Shown here: piece by piece, positions 15,043 through 24,215 of the stretch
Numbering within the stretch: position 1 is the stretch's first letter
Layout: the number at the start of each line of letters is the position of its first letter
Assembly (NCBI GenBank): GCA_036395115.1
Contig: DASWDU010000016.1
Span: forward strand, 1-64,000
DNA length: 64,000 bases
DNA from: Thermoplasmata archaeon
Lineage (GTDB): Archaea > Thermoplasmatota > Thermoplasmata > RBG-16-68-12
Direction: 5' to 3'
The notes under the pieces: model-generated
What the model saw: only the letters and a program-made list of their open reading frames with translations
Database searches by the model: none
Told to the model about the DNA's origin: nothing
Position numbers and translations under genes: made by a program

Positions 15043-17597
15043 AAGTAATCCTCCAACGTCATCTTCTTCCCGGTCTTGGGTCGCCCCATACTTCCGAGCG
15101 ACTCACCGGTGAACTCCTCGCTCGACAACGATTTCTGTTCCGATCGCTTGCCCGTCAGCAATGCTTTCTCGTCCCACCCATAGACCTCAGTCACGTAGGC
15201 CAAGGTCTGCGCGACCCGCCGCGCGTAGTACTCCCAGTCCGGCTGCTTCTCGAACGGACGGCCCGAGATGTAGGGCTCAACCTCCATTGGGCTTTGAGTG
15301 TGGTCTATGACAATCCAAGAGACCTTCATCCCCGGTGTGAATTCCTCCCCCATCTCGAGGAGTTTTCTTGCTGCAAGAACATTGCTGAGGGAACCCGGCT
15401 TGAGATAACCACCCTTTCTTCGCTTTTCCTGCTCCTTCGCTTCAGGACTCATTTTCCGAGTATCCCTTTCCTGGTCTTCGTCCTCAACCAAGAACTGCGA
15501 ATCAGTAAGCAGCTCCCTTGTCACCGTGGGCTTAACCGTCCGTGAAATCACGAGCGATTCAAACGGACTGCCTTGCATGTCGTCCGACGACAAATGGCCT
15601 GCCTTGACGTTAGAAACGAGCTGTCTTGCGAGCTCAATCGCGTCGTCCGGATAGCCATCGAGAATTCGCTCGAACACTGCTAGCTGCGCCCGACTTTGTA
15701 GGTCGAAAGCGTCCGTCCGGCGAATCTCGTAGCCACGCACGACAATCTCTCCCTCCGTCGGCCACGCAACCTGGCCCGCATACCGCTTCTTACGACCATG
15801 CGAGAACAACCTGCGGTAGACCTTGTCGATTTCCATACTGATTCGTCCGCGTGAAAATCGCTCCGCCGTTTTCCGCCCGTATTCCAGTGAGCCCTCGAGG
15901 CTGGGGAGGGGAGATTGGAAGAACACGGAATCCGTGTCCGCGTACACGACTTTCACGCCCTCCTTACCAAGTTCCTCGATGATCCCCCTGATCCGCTCGC
16001 GCGCGAATGCGGTGATTGATGCGCCCACTTTCGGGTCGTTGAACCGGTAGAATGAGGAAGCGAGTACGCCGTAAAATGCGTTCATGAGGACCTTGATCGC
16101 CGCCTGCAAGCCATCGTAGAACTCCTTCAATTGTGGATCTGTCGTAACCCGCATCCTCGCGCGCACCTCTTGGCGGTCTTCCATCAGGTTCGCAAGGATG
16201 ACAGGGAGAAGCCCCTTCCTCACGTCCGCGGCGAGAAACTTCGCGCCCGTCGGGCTCTCGATGGTCCCATCCGGCGAGACGGTGGTAAAGCAGATGTTGT
16301 TCTCGATGATGAGGGAGGGATACATAGCGCGGAAGTCGAGCGAGATGACCCACTCATACAGTCCAGGCTGCAGGCTGTGCACGTATCCGCCTTCGATTTG
16401 TTCGACGCGACCACCGCGCATTTTCATCATCGGCACTGCGACTTTCGCACGGTCGGCGGCTCGGATCAGGATTGAGTCGATTAGGTTCGATGTCCTCCCG
16501 TGGAGGACATCCTCAAGCGGAAGCTTGCTCACCGCCGCCAGGTCGAGCGTCTTCTCGATGCGGCGAACGCGCTCCAAAATCTTCAGAGAGAGCTCCGCGT
16601 CGTTGATGCAATACCGAAGCACTTTGTCGCTATCATGCTCCCATTCCTCGTCAATCTTCCCGCGCTGGAGCTCGTGCTTCCCCTCTTTGAGAAGTTGTTT
16701 TGCGACGTAGTCGAGCGTTTCCTGCTTCAGATGGAAATTCAGCCGCTCAGCCTTTACGGCCCACCACACGTCTGTCATGATGCGACCGTCTATTCGCCAG
16801 AACCGCTCACCGAGATGAAAGAAATCCGAGAAATCCCGGGCGAGCTGGAGTTTCGGGATGTCGTTGTTCTCTGCGCGCTTGACCAGCACGGGCACGTCGT
16901 ACCCGTCGATGTTGTACCCGGAAATGATGTCGGGGTCGAGTGTGTGGACGAGCTCCACGAAGCTCTCGATAATCTCTCGCTCTTTTCCGGTCAGGATGTG
17001 GGTCCGGAGTTCTCCCTTCTCCCGATACGCCACTCCGATGCAAAAGATGTGACCATCCCGAATCGAATTCTCGATGTCGAAGCTAAGAATGCGGAGCTCG
17101 GGGCGGAAGGGTTCGCACGGGTCGAAGCGCTCCGCGCGGAGGAACAGGTCCGTCGTGTATCGTCCGGCGGGGTCGATTTCGGTCCCGTGGACGCGGACGG
17201 CGGCCCCGAGGTCCATGTCGTAGATGAACCGATGTTGGAACGGAATGTCGGCCTCCAGGGGGATGGAGCCGTACCGCCGAGCCTTCTCCCGGTACTCCGG
17301 CGTCTTCCACGGTTGTCGGAGGACGACGCGTGCGCACGGGGTCGGCTTTCCTTCGAGCTGCAAGGTCACGTCCTCGAGCTTGACGACCTGCGGGTCCCTC
17401 CCGAACGCTCCCCGGAGAGCGTGTGACGGCTCGACCACGAAGAAGTAGGGCTGGAATCCCGAATACTCGATCGCGATGCTCTTCCCTTCCCTCGTGCGCC
17501 CGAAGAGCTGGATGACCGGCAGCTGGGCCGACTCGGGACCGTCGCGGGGCTCCCGCCTGTACGAAGCGGTGATGATCCGAACATCGTAGGTGACCAT
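15039..17597 (-). CDS. polB: Family B DNA polymerase
   Basis: An 852-residue replicative-type polymerase with proofreading. Exo I is SFDIENS (about 173), Exo II SGYNIDGYDVPVL (about 226) and Exo III YCINDAE (about 329). The polymerase motifs are A SLDFRAMYPSLI (about 421), B KVLMNAFYGVL (about 502) and C YADTDSV (about 552). The final residues KKMTLEDYF form a plausible PIP box for the sliding clamp. No intein is present at the usual sites. Start ATG 17597 is one base after the YchF stop; the longer frame overlaps YchF. Base composition drops visibly from about 17080 leftward (see findings). Confidence 0.97.
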   Translation of the reverse strand: MVTYDVRIITASYRREPRDGPESAQLPVIQLFGRTREGKSIAIEYSGFQPYFFVVEPSHALRGAFGRDPQVVKLEDVTLQLEGKPTPCARVVLRQPWKTPEYREKARRYGSIPLEADIPFQHRFIYDMDLGAAVRVHGTEIDPAGRYTTDLFLRAERFDPCEPFRPELRILSFDIENSIRDGHIFCIGVAYREKGELRTHILTGKEREIIESFVELVHTLDPDIISGYNIDGYDVPVLVKRAENNDIPKLQLARDFSDFFHLGERFWRIDGRIMTDVWWAVKAERLNFHLKQETLDYVAKQLLKEGKHELQRGKIDEEWEHDSDKVLRYCINDAELSLKILERVRRIEKTLDLAAVSKLPLEDVLHGRTSNLIDSILIRAADRAKVAVPMMKMRGGRVEQIEGGYVHSLQPGLYEWVISLDFRAMYPSLIIENNICFTTVSPDGTIESPTGAKFLAADVRKGLLPVILANLMEDRQEVRARMRVTTDPQLKEFYDGLQAAIKVLMNAFYGVLASSFYRFNDPKVGASITAFARERIRGIIEELGKEGVKVVYADTDSVFFQSPLPSLEGSLEYGRKTAERFSRGRISMEIDKVYRRLFSHGRKKRYAGQVAWPTEGEIVVRGYEIRRTDAFDLQSRAQLAVFERILDGYPDDAIELARQLVSNVKAGHLSSDDMQGSPFESLVISRTVKPTVTRELLTDSQFLVEDEDQERDTRKMSPEAKEQEKRRKGGYLKPGSLSNVLAARKLLEMGEEFTPGMKVSWIVIDHTQSPMEVEPYISGRPFEKQPDWEYYARRVAQTLAYVTEVYGWDEKALLTGKRSEQKSLSSEEFTGESLGSMGRPKTGKKMTLEDYF

Positions 17598-17598
17598 C

Positions 17599-18789
17599 TC
17601 ACACCTTCGCCACGATCTTGATGACGTCCCCATCCTGGACCGCGTGATCCCGGCCCACCACCATCTTCGTGCGGGCGTTGATGGCGCGGATGAAGTGGGT
17701 GCCCAAGTCCGTGTGAACCTTAAAGGCTACGTCGACCGCTGTGGCGCCTCGGGGCACGAGGAACGCGTCCGGGAGCACGTTCCCGGCCTTGTCGGTCCAA
17801 CGGTGTTCGTCTTCCACCGGATACACAACGACGAGATCGAGGAGCCTGAAGATTGCCTCCTCGACGCACGCCTGGACGCCCGTCGAGCCCCGCTCTCGGA
17901 GGAAGGCCTCGATTCGCTCGAGCCCCTTCGCCTGCGCGGGCGTGAGCTTCTCCGGGGCCACGACTCGGAACGCGGACGCGCCGGGCTCGTACTCGACCAG
18001 GCCGGCACCCGCTGCGCGTCGCAGCGCCAGTTCGTACTCCGCGGACGTCGGGAGTGCGCGGTAGCCTTCGATGTCCGCCAGGCGGTCGAGCGCCGCCCGG
18101 GACAGGAGGTCCGCTTTGTTCGCCGCGAGGATCATCGGCTTGCCCCGCCGGAGGACCGCCCGAGCGATCCGCAGCAGATCGTCGGCGGTCCATCGCGCCA
18201 TCTTCGGATCCAGGGCGATTTCGCGAAGCGCGATGTGAATCTGGGTTTCCGTGAGGCCGAGGCCCGTCAGCCGCGTCTGGAGAAGCTTCTCCGGCGGCGT
18301 CTCGTCGAGGTCCGCGCGCCGGGCCTCTTTGTCCCAGTTCCGGGATAGGATGCCCGCGATCCAATGCGCGAGCTCGTCTTCCAAGAAGCGGACGTCGTCC
18401 CGCGGGTCGTGGGTCCCCGCGGGGACGGGGTTGCCTTCGAAGTCGGTCCCGCCTGTTGCGTCGATCACGTGGACGAGGGCGCTCGCCTGCCGGAGGTCGT
18501 CGAGGAACTTGTTGCCGAGCCCTCGGCCCTCGTGGGCCTTCGGCACGAGCCCCGCCACGTCGAGGAGTTCGACCGGGATCAGGCGCGTGCCGTCCTTGCA
18601 CGGCGCGTTGTTCGGCTTGCACGGTCGTCCGAGCTCGGCGTGCGGACACGGCTTCCGCACGTACGCGACGCCGCGGTTCGCGTCGATCGTCGTGAAAGGA
18701 TAGTTCGCAATCTGGACCGGCGCTAGCGTCGCCGCCGCGAAGAACGTCGACTTGCCGACGTTCGGCTTCCCGACGACCCCCAACTCCAC
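17599..18789 (-). CDS. YchF/OBG-type GTPase with TGS domain
   Basis: A 396-residue P-loop protein. G1 is GVVGKPNVGKSTF, G3 is LLDVAGLV and G4 is ANKADL. The central insertion and the C-terminal TGS domain (VYPVEDEHRW, LPDAFLVPRGATAVDVAF, VGRDHAVQDGDVIKIVAKV) are typical of archaeal OBG-family translation-associated GTPases or ATPases. It probably binds ribosomes. It leads the operon with polB, the zinc protein and PfkB kinase. Confidence 0.92.
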   Translation of the reverse strand: MELGVVGKPNVGKSTFFAAATLAPVQIANYPFTTIDANRGVAYVRKPCPHAELGRPCKPNNAPCKDGTRLIPVELLDVAGLVPKAHEGRGLGNKFLDDLRQASALVHVIDATGGTDFEGNPVPAGTHDPRDDVRFLEDELAHWIAGILSRNWDKEARRADLDETPPEKLLQTRLTGLGLTETQIHIALREIALDPKMARWTADDLLRIARAVLRRGKPMILAANKADLLSRAALDRLADIEGYRALPTSAEYELALRRAAGAGLVEYEPGASAFRVVAPEKLTPAQAKGLERIEAFLRERGSTGVQACVEEAIFRLLDLVVVYPVEDEHRWTDKAGNVLPDAFLVPRGATAVDVAFKVHTDLGTHFIRAINARTKMVVGRDHAVQDGDVIKIVAKV

Positions 18790-18841
18790 GGGGCGACCAT
18801 CGGGCTACCGGCACAAGTACCTTGGCGGGTCCGCGGCCGAC

Positions 18842-21800
18842 TCACGCGCCCCGTCGACGTCGGCGTGCCAGGATGGAAACGAGGACCACCGTGGCGACGG
18901 CGGGCAACGCGACCTCATGGAATTCTGGCGCGTTGATCACGGCCCCGGACCGCTCGAACAGAGGGGCCGGCGCCTGGACGGTCGCGTTCACCGGCGGAGT
19001 CGCGTCTCCGATCCCGGACCAGTCGGTCGCCGCGAAGACCATCCGAGTCCGGCTCGTCGTCGGCCCGACCGCGAGAGAGCCTTCGATTTCCGCGTCGTTC
19101 TTTGCGAGGGCCACACTGGGGAGGGGGACGTTCGTCCATCCAGAGGACCAAACGTACAGCGAACGCGACGTGACCCGATCCCCTTCGCCCCGGATCTCGA
19201 AGAGGTAGTCGGCGTAGATCTCGCCGATCCACGAGCCGGCGGTGTCCGTCGCGTTCAGATCGATGTAGACCCGGAGGACGTCTTCCCCGGTCTGGCGGGG
19301 AAGGGGAATCGGTCGCCCCGACGTGTTACCACCCTGGCCGGGAGGCCACGGCACGATCCGCTCGGGGACCGCGCCCGCGAGCAGGTCGCCGGCGACGGCG
19401 ACGTGGAAGTAGGCGGTCGACGCGTCGACCGCCGCTCCGTACCGGATGATGTTCACATCCGAATTGTTCACGGGATCGGGGTCCGAATCGGCGACGTCCC
19501 GTCCGATCCAATCCGCGAACAGGCCGTCGATGCGCACCACCGCAGGCGAGGAGACGAAATAGGCGCGGACCGGCCCGCCGTGCACGAAGACCGGCAGCTT
19601 CTTGGACGCTCCGTCGCTCGCGTACGCGCCGGTGACGTCAATCTGGAGGAACTGCCCCGGCAAAAATCCCGGGGCCGAGACCGACCCCGTGATCACGGGA
19701 GCCGGCTGGCCCTGGGTCAAGGTTACGGATTCCGCCGAGAGGGAAACGAAGACGCCCGGGGTGGCGTTCCACTGGATCGACGAAACGGTCCACGTCGTCG
19801 CGGCCGGAATTCCCAGCACGCGAACCCGGATCGTGAAGAGGGCGGTCGGACCGGCGTTCAGGACCGGCGTCAAGGACGATACCTCGAGGAGGACGCCTCC
19901 CCCCTCCGGGCCGAGCCGAGCGAGGCCCCGACTCGATTCGCCGCGGAAGTCGTCCATGTAGACCTGGATTCGGAAGCTTGTGGAATTGAATCGGTCGAGG
20001 TCGTATCGCGAGACCCTTGCCTCCACGCCTTGATCGGACGAAGCCGCGAGCACGGAGCCCCGAGGTTGCCGCTGGCTCCAATTGACCTCGGCGCCGGGCG
20101 GGAAGGCGTAGAGCCGCGCTCCCGCCAGCGCGCGATTTCCGCCGAAGACGTCGACGACCGAATCCGCCCCGACCCCGGCGAACGAGAAGCCCGTGGAAGC
20201 GTTTCCGTCCGCGTCGATCAGGAAGTATGCCGCGTCGAATCCGACCGAGTCGCCGAAAGTCACTCCCTGCGTCGAAGCGAAGAGATACAACGAGTCGCGA
20301 TCGACAAGGGATGCGTACTGCGCAATCGAGACGTCGGGATTTGCCGCTTGCGTCGCGGCGTCGAACCGCGGGACCGGCCCCCAGTCGTCGAACGAGCCAT
20401 CGATCGAAATTGGAGACGTCGGTCCGGGGACCGGGACGAACAGGAGGGCGGCAATCACGATGGCGACCAGCGTCCCGGAGGCGATCGCCGCGTAGCGCAC
20501 ACGGCGGGATGGACCTACAAGGCGCACCGACATCCGGCCGGATCGTAGGAACGGCGTACCGTTCACGAGCCCGTTGATCCTCCCTTGGGGTCCGGCGAGG
20601 CCGTTCACCCGTCCACGGCCCGTGACGAGTCCGTTCACGCGGCCCGCGGGCTCGACGAGCCCGTTGACCCGACCCATCCCGTTCACGAGTCCGTTCACGC
20701 GGCCCTGGCCGTTCACGAGTCCGTTCACCTTGCCCGCGGCGGGGCGCGCGCCGCTCTTCGGACGGGCCCCGCTGACGAGGCCCCGGCCGCCGCGCATCCA
20801 GCCCGAGAGGAAGCCGACAGACGACGCGAGGGGGGATGGCGTCGCGGCCTCTGCCTCGCCTGGCTCCTCCGTGGGGACTGAGGACGTCTTGTCCTCGGGC
20901 CGCATCGACTCCTCGAGCTCCTCGATCAGCCAGTCAAGCACCGCCGCCTTCGTGCGGTCGAGTTCATCCGGGGAGAGGGATTCCTCGAGCTCGCCGACGA
21001 GCAGGTCGTCGACCAGGGTGTCGAGCTCCGGCGACGCGCGCTCGGCCCGCGGCAGAGGCGCCGGCTCCTCGGCACTCCCGACCGGCGCGCCGCACGCCGG
21101 GCACCGGTCCGCGCCTTCCGGCAGCGCCCGTCCGCATCGGTCGCAGGACCGGCCCGCGCGGGCGAGGATGTCGTCGAGTTCCGCGACCTCCTGATCCCAG
21201 GAGACATCATCGAGGAGGGATCCGGCGGTCGTCCGGATTTTCTCCGCAACGCCGGGATTGCGCGCATGCGAGGCTTGGATCCGCAAGAGGGCAACTTTGA
21301 ATTTTCGGGCGTCCGGCTGCTTGGATCGAGCCCGATCGAGGGATTCGATCGCCTCGTCGATTCGACCGAGTGATTCGAGGAACAACCCGCGGGCGTACAG
21401 GATGTCTGCGTCCTCGGGCTTGTCGGCGAGGCCGCCATCGTAGAACGCGAGGAGCCCCGCCTTCCCGTCCGCCGCGAATTGCCGCCGAATCTCCTCGTCC
21501 ATCTCCTCCTCGTCGAAGGAGGCGCCGCACTCGGAGCAGGATGCGGCGAAAGCGGAGGTCATGCAGCCGCAGAGAGGGCACTCGTATTCCTGTTTCGCGA
21601 CCTGCTCCCTGGTCCGCTGCGGAGGAGAGTACTTCAGAAGCCGAAGCGATGCCGTGATCTTCCGGGCGGCGAGTGGTCCGACCTCCGGAATTCGGCCGAG
21701 CTCGACTTCCTTCGCCCGAGCGAGCTTCCACATCGCGTTGTAGCCGCGATCGACGAGCGCCTGGGCGCGAGACGGGTCGAGGCCGAACGCCTTGAGGGTG

Positions 21801-22153
21801 TCCATGACGACGGTCGGGTCGACTTCGCCGCGGAGCTTGCGCTTCGTCCGGCCTTCCGCGACGACGGCCGGGGGCGGCTGTGGCGCCGCCGCCGGGGGAG
21901 CCTCTGGCGTCGGCGCTTCCGGCTCCGCAAGAGCCTCCGGGGCGGCGCCGGGCGCAGGGAAGCGGGAATGGCACTCGTCGCAGATCAGCTGCCACGGGCT
22001 GAAGGTCCCGCACTCCGGACATCGTGCCGCCCACTCGAGCTCGTCGGCGTCGTGGAGGATCGACGCGGCACCGCACGAATCGCAGAGGACAAGCGGGAAG
22101 AGCTTGCCACCGCAGGCGGCGCACGCCGGAAAGTCCTCGACGCGGGCGCTCAC
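18842..22153 (-). CDS. Giant zinc-ribbon / TPR / VNG-repeat membrane protein with CBM9-like outer domains
   Basis: 1103 residues. Zinc-ribbon clusters occur at about 11-61 (CAACG, CDSCG, CPECG, CDEC), 192-209 (CPLCG, CSECG) and 337-354. A helix-hairpin-helix-like segment (LGRIPEVGPLAARKI) is near 152 and a TPR-like unit near 231-280. Six ten-residue repeats of the VNGLVNGxGR type span 476-533. A transmembrane helix is at about 553-573. Outside it are two domains opening with IDGSFDDWG and IDGLFADW, like CBM9/DOMON-type folds, and a final hydrophobic segment plus LARRRRRGA forms a C-terminal anchor. Such repeat proteins are known, functionally unexplained, from Thermoplasmata. The start is GTG. 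Confidence 0.88.
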   Translation of the reverse strand: MSARVEDFPACAACGGKLFPLVLCDSCGAASILHDADELEWAARCPECGTFSPWQLICDECHSRFPAPGAAPEALAEPEAPTPEAPPAAAPQPPPAVVAEGRTKRKLRGEVDPTVVMDTLKAFGLDPSRAQALVDRGYNAMWKLARAKEVELGRIPEVGPLAARKITASLRLLKYSPPQRTREQVAKQEYECPLCGCMTSAFAASCSECGASFDEEEMDEEIRRQFAADGKAGLLAFYDGGLADKPEDADILYARGLFLESLGRIDEAIESLDRARSKQPDARKFKVALLRIQASHARNPGVAEKIRTTAGSLLDDVSWDQEVAELDDILARAGRSCDRCGRALPEGADRCPACGAPVGSAEEPAPLPRAERASPELDTLVDDLLVGELEESLSPDELDRTKAAVLDWLIEELEESMRPEDKTSSVPTEEPGEAEAATPSPLASSVGFLSGWMRGGRGLVSGARPKSGARPAAGKVNGLVNGQGRVNGLVNGMGRVNGLVEPAGRVNGLVTGRGRVNGLAGPQGRINGLVNGTPFLRSGRMSVRLVGPSRRVRYAAIASGTLVAIVIAALLFVPVPGPTSPISIDGSFDDWGPVPRFDAATQAANPDVSIAQYASLVDRDSLYLFASTQGVTFGDSVGFDAAYFLIDADGNASTGFSFAGVGADSVVDVFGGNRALAGARLYAFPPGAEVNWSQRQPRGSVLAASSDQGVEARVSRYDLDRFNSTSFRIQVYMDDFRGESSRGLARLGPEGGGVLLEVSSLTPVLNAGPTALFTIRVRVLGIPAATTWTVSSIQWNATPGVFVSLSAESVTLTQGQPAPVITGSVSAPGFLPGQFLQIDVTGAYASDGASKKLPVFVHGGPVRAYFVSSPAVVRIDGLFADWIGRDVADSDPDPVNNSDVNIIRYGAAVDASTAYFHVAVAGDLLAGAVPERIVPWPPGQGGNTSGRPIPLPRQTGEDVLRVYIDLNATDTAGSWIGEIYADYLFEIRGEGDRVTSRSLYVWSSGWTNVPLPSVALAKNDAEIEGSLAVGPTTSRTRMVFAATDWSGIGDATPPVNATVQAPAPLFERSGAVINAPEFHEVALPAVATVVLVSILARRRRRGA
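20558..20728 (-). repeat. Six 30-bp in-frame repeats coding VNGLVNGxGR
   Basis: The units translate, in order, as VNGLVNGQGR, VNGLVNGMGR, VNGLVEPAGR, VNGLVTGRGR, VNGLAGPQGR and INGLVNG. The DNA units keep the same CCGTTCAC core with drift at other positions. They lie between the cytoplasmic zinc/TPR part and the transmembrane helix of the 1103-residue protein. Confidence 0.9.
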
Positions 22154-22261
22154 CCAAGGGGCTCCCGGCGAGCGGCTCGCTCCCGACCGGAAGCGGGGGC
22201 GGAGGGTGCCCTCTCCGTGCGGCGGAATCCTGCGACGTTCACGTGTCGCCTGCGCGCCCAG

Positions 22262-22269
22262 CCTTTATA
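22262..22269 (+). promoter_or_regulatory. TATA box in divergent spacer
   Basis: CCTTTATA lies about 50 nt upstream of the DUF1611 start at 22316. The reverse strand reads TATAAAGG and could serve the 1103-residue protein gene with a leader of about 90 nt. The upstream ATG at 22277 for DUF1611 would precede the transcript start, so it is not used. Confidence 0.5.
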
Positions 22270-22315
22270 CGAGATTATGGACTTTCGCCCGCCGTTATCA
22301 CGAGGGATTGGTTCG

Positions 22316-23371
22316 ATGGAGCGGGCCGTGATCCTGTGCGACGGGTATTTCGGCCAGAGCACGGGAAAGACGGCAAACGGCCTCGTGCGATATTCGAAAC
22401 GGTACGAGATCACCGCGGTCATCGACCGCACGAAAGCGGGACGGGACGCTGGGGAGGTCCTCGACGGTCGCCCGAACGGCATCCCGATCGTCGCGGGACT
22501 TGACGAGGCGATCGAGAAAGGACGGCCGGAGTTCCTCGTGATCGGCGTCGCGACGTTCGGCGGCTACATTCCGACGGAGTTCCGAGCGGTCATCCGCCAC
22601 GCGATCGAACGCGGCCTGAACGTCGTCGCGGGGCTCCACGAATACTTGGGCGACGACCCCGAGTTCGCGGCGCTCGCGGCTCGGCACGGCGTCCGCCTGA
22701 TCGACGTCCGAAAGCCGCGTCCGGTCCGCGAGTCGAAGCAGTTCAGCGATCTATCGAGAGGGCTTCCATGCCTCCGAATCCCCGTCCTCGGGACGGACGG
22801 GGCGATCGGGAAGCGGACCACGGCCCTCCTCCTGACGGACGCCCTGAACGCCACGGGCATCCCGGCGACGTTTGTCGCGACCGGCCAGACGGGCCTCCTG
22901 CAAGGATCGGCGTACGGCGTACCCCTGGACTCGATCAAAGGCGATTTCATGGTCGGCGAGCTCGAGTCGGAAATCGTCCGAGCGTACGCCGAGACGAAGC
23001 CGAAGGTGATCGTCGTCGAGGGACAAGGGAGCATCTCCCATCCCGCCTACGTCTGCGGAACCCGCGCGATCATCAACGCTTCGATGCCCTCGGGCATGGT
23101 GATGATGCACGCGCCCGCTCGCAAGACACGAAGCTTCCGGCGCGATGTCGTCGCGTGGCCGATGCCGACCGTGGACGACGAGATGCGGTGGCTGGAGTTC
23201 TTCTCGGCCGGCGCGAAGGTCTTCGGGCTCGGCGTCAACCACGAGAACATGACGCGCGAGGAGGTCGAAGCCACCGTGGGGGAGTGGGAGGCCCGGTACG
23301 GCCTGCCCGCCGCGGACCCGCTCTGGCACGGGTGCGACAAGTTCGTCGAGCGGATCCGGTCGATGCTGTGA
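22316..23371 (+). CDS. DUF1611 (DgcN-like) P-loop protein
   Basis: A 351-residue protein. The N-terminal part is a Rossmann-like domain (AVILCDGYFGQSTGKTA, FLVIGVATFGGYIPTEF). The C-terminal part contains a nucleotide-binding loop TDGAIGKRTTALLL and conserved VIVVEGQGSISHPAY. This is DUF1611, to which the D-glutamate N-acetyltransferase DgcN belongs. Whether the archaeal member has that activity is not known. The gene ends in a GTGA overlap with the phosphopantoate ligase gene, so they form an operon. Confidence 0.85.
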   Translation: MERAVILCDGYFGQSTGKTANGLVRYSKRYEITAVIDRTKAGRDAGEVLDGRPNGIPIVAGLDEAIEKGRPEFLVIGVATFGGYIPTEFRAVIRHAIERGLNVVAGLHEYLGDDPEFAALAARHGVRLIDVRKPRPVRESKQFSDLSRGLPCLRIPVLGTDGAIGKRTTALLLTDALNATGIPATFVATGQTGLLQGSAYGVPLDSIKGDFMVGELESEIVRAYAETKPKVIVVEGQGSISHPAYVCGTRAIINASMPSGMVMMHAPARKTRSFRRDVVAWPMPTVDDEMRWLEFFSAGAKVFGLGVNHENMTREEVEATVGEWEARYGLPAADPLWHGCDKFVERIRSML

Positions 23372-24174
23372 AAATCCCGAAGTCGCACCCGCGGTACGAG
23401 TCGCTGATGCGACGGGAGGAGCTCGTGCGCGCGTGGAAGGCGGGCATCGTGGTCCCCGAAGGGCTCATCGCCCACGGTCGCGGCGAGGCGTTCGACTATC
23501 TGCTCGGAGAAACAACGTCGGCTCCAGCGCTCGTCGCCGAACGTGCCGCTGCGGCGTTCCTCCTGCGCGCTCGAAGGCCGATGATCTCGGTCAACGGGAA
23601 TGTGGCCGCGCTCGCGACCAGGGAGGTTGTAGGCCTGGCAAACATCGTTTCCGCGGGGATCGAAGTGAACCTGTTTCACCGCACCGAGACGCGGGTGCGT
23701 CGAATCGTTCGGAAGCTGCGCGCGGCCGGGGCGACGAACGTCCTCGGACGTGATCCGGACGCGCGTATCCCGGGGTTGGAATCCCGACGCGCCCTGTCCA
23801 GCCAGAAAGGCGTCTTCGGGGCCGACGTCGTGGTCGTGCCGCTCGAGGACGGGGATCGCACCGAGGCGCTCGTGCGAATGGGGAAGACCGTCATCAGCAT
23901 CGACTTAAATCCCTTGTCACGCACATCCCAACGGGCCACGATCCCCGTGGTCGACGAACTGACCCGGGCCCTCCCCAACATGGAGAGGTTCGCCCGGGAT
24001 TTGCAGAGCGATCCGGGAGAAATCGCACGACTCATCAAGACCTACCGGAAATCGGAAAACATGAAGGCCCTGTTCGCATTCCTAGACTGGCGACTGAGGG
24101 GCCTCCGCGAGGTCCCCAAGGTTGTGCGAGGGGCGTCACCACGGCCGCGCAGAATCCGGTCTACAAAAGACTAG
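23368..24174 (+). CDS. 4-phosphopantoate--beta-alanine ligase (archaeal phosphopantothenate synthetase)
   Basis: A 268-residue enzyme of the archaeal CoA pathway. It joins 4-phosphopantoate and beta-alanine using ATP, replacing bacterial PanC and PanK order. The opening IPKSHPRYESLMRREELV and GIVVPEGLIAHGRGEAFDYLLGE are hallmarks, with NGNVAALA, VEVNLF-like VNLFHRTETRV, and SIDLNPLSRTSQRATIPVVDE further on. The start is GTG overlapping the DUF1611 stop by four bases. Pantoate kinase, its usual partner, is not in the window. Confidence 0.93.
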   Translation: MKIPKSHPRYESLMRREELVRAWKAGIVVPEGLIAHGRGEAFDYLLGETTSAPALVAERAAAAFLLRARRPMISVNGNVAALATREVVGLANIVSAGIEVNLFHRTETRVRRIVRKLRAAGATNVLGRDPDARIPGLESRRALSSQKGVFGADVVVVPLEDGDRTEALVRMGKTVISIDLNPLSRTSQRATIPVVDELTRALPNMERFARDLQSDPGEIARLIKTYRKSENMKALFAFLDWRLRGLREVPKVVRGASPRPRRIRSTKD

Positions 24175-24215
24175 GGCGTCTTCGCGCGGACCGACGACGG
24201 GTCATCCTGGTAATC

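Noticed and set aside
20558-20728. Regular 30-bp repeats considered as a CRISPR array
   Set aside because: The units are contiguous, in frame and have no spacers; they encode VNGLVNG repeats.
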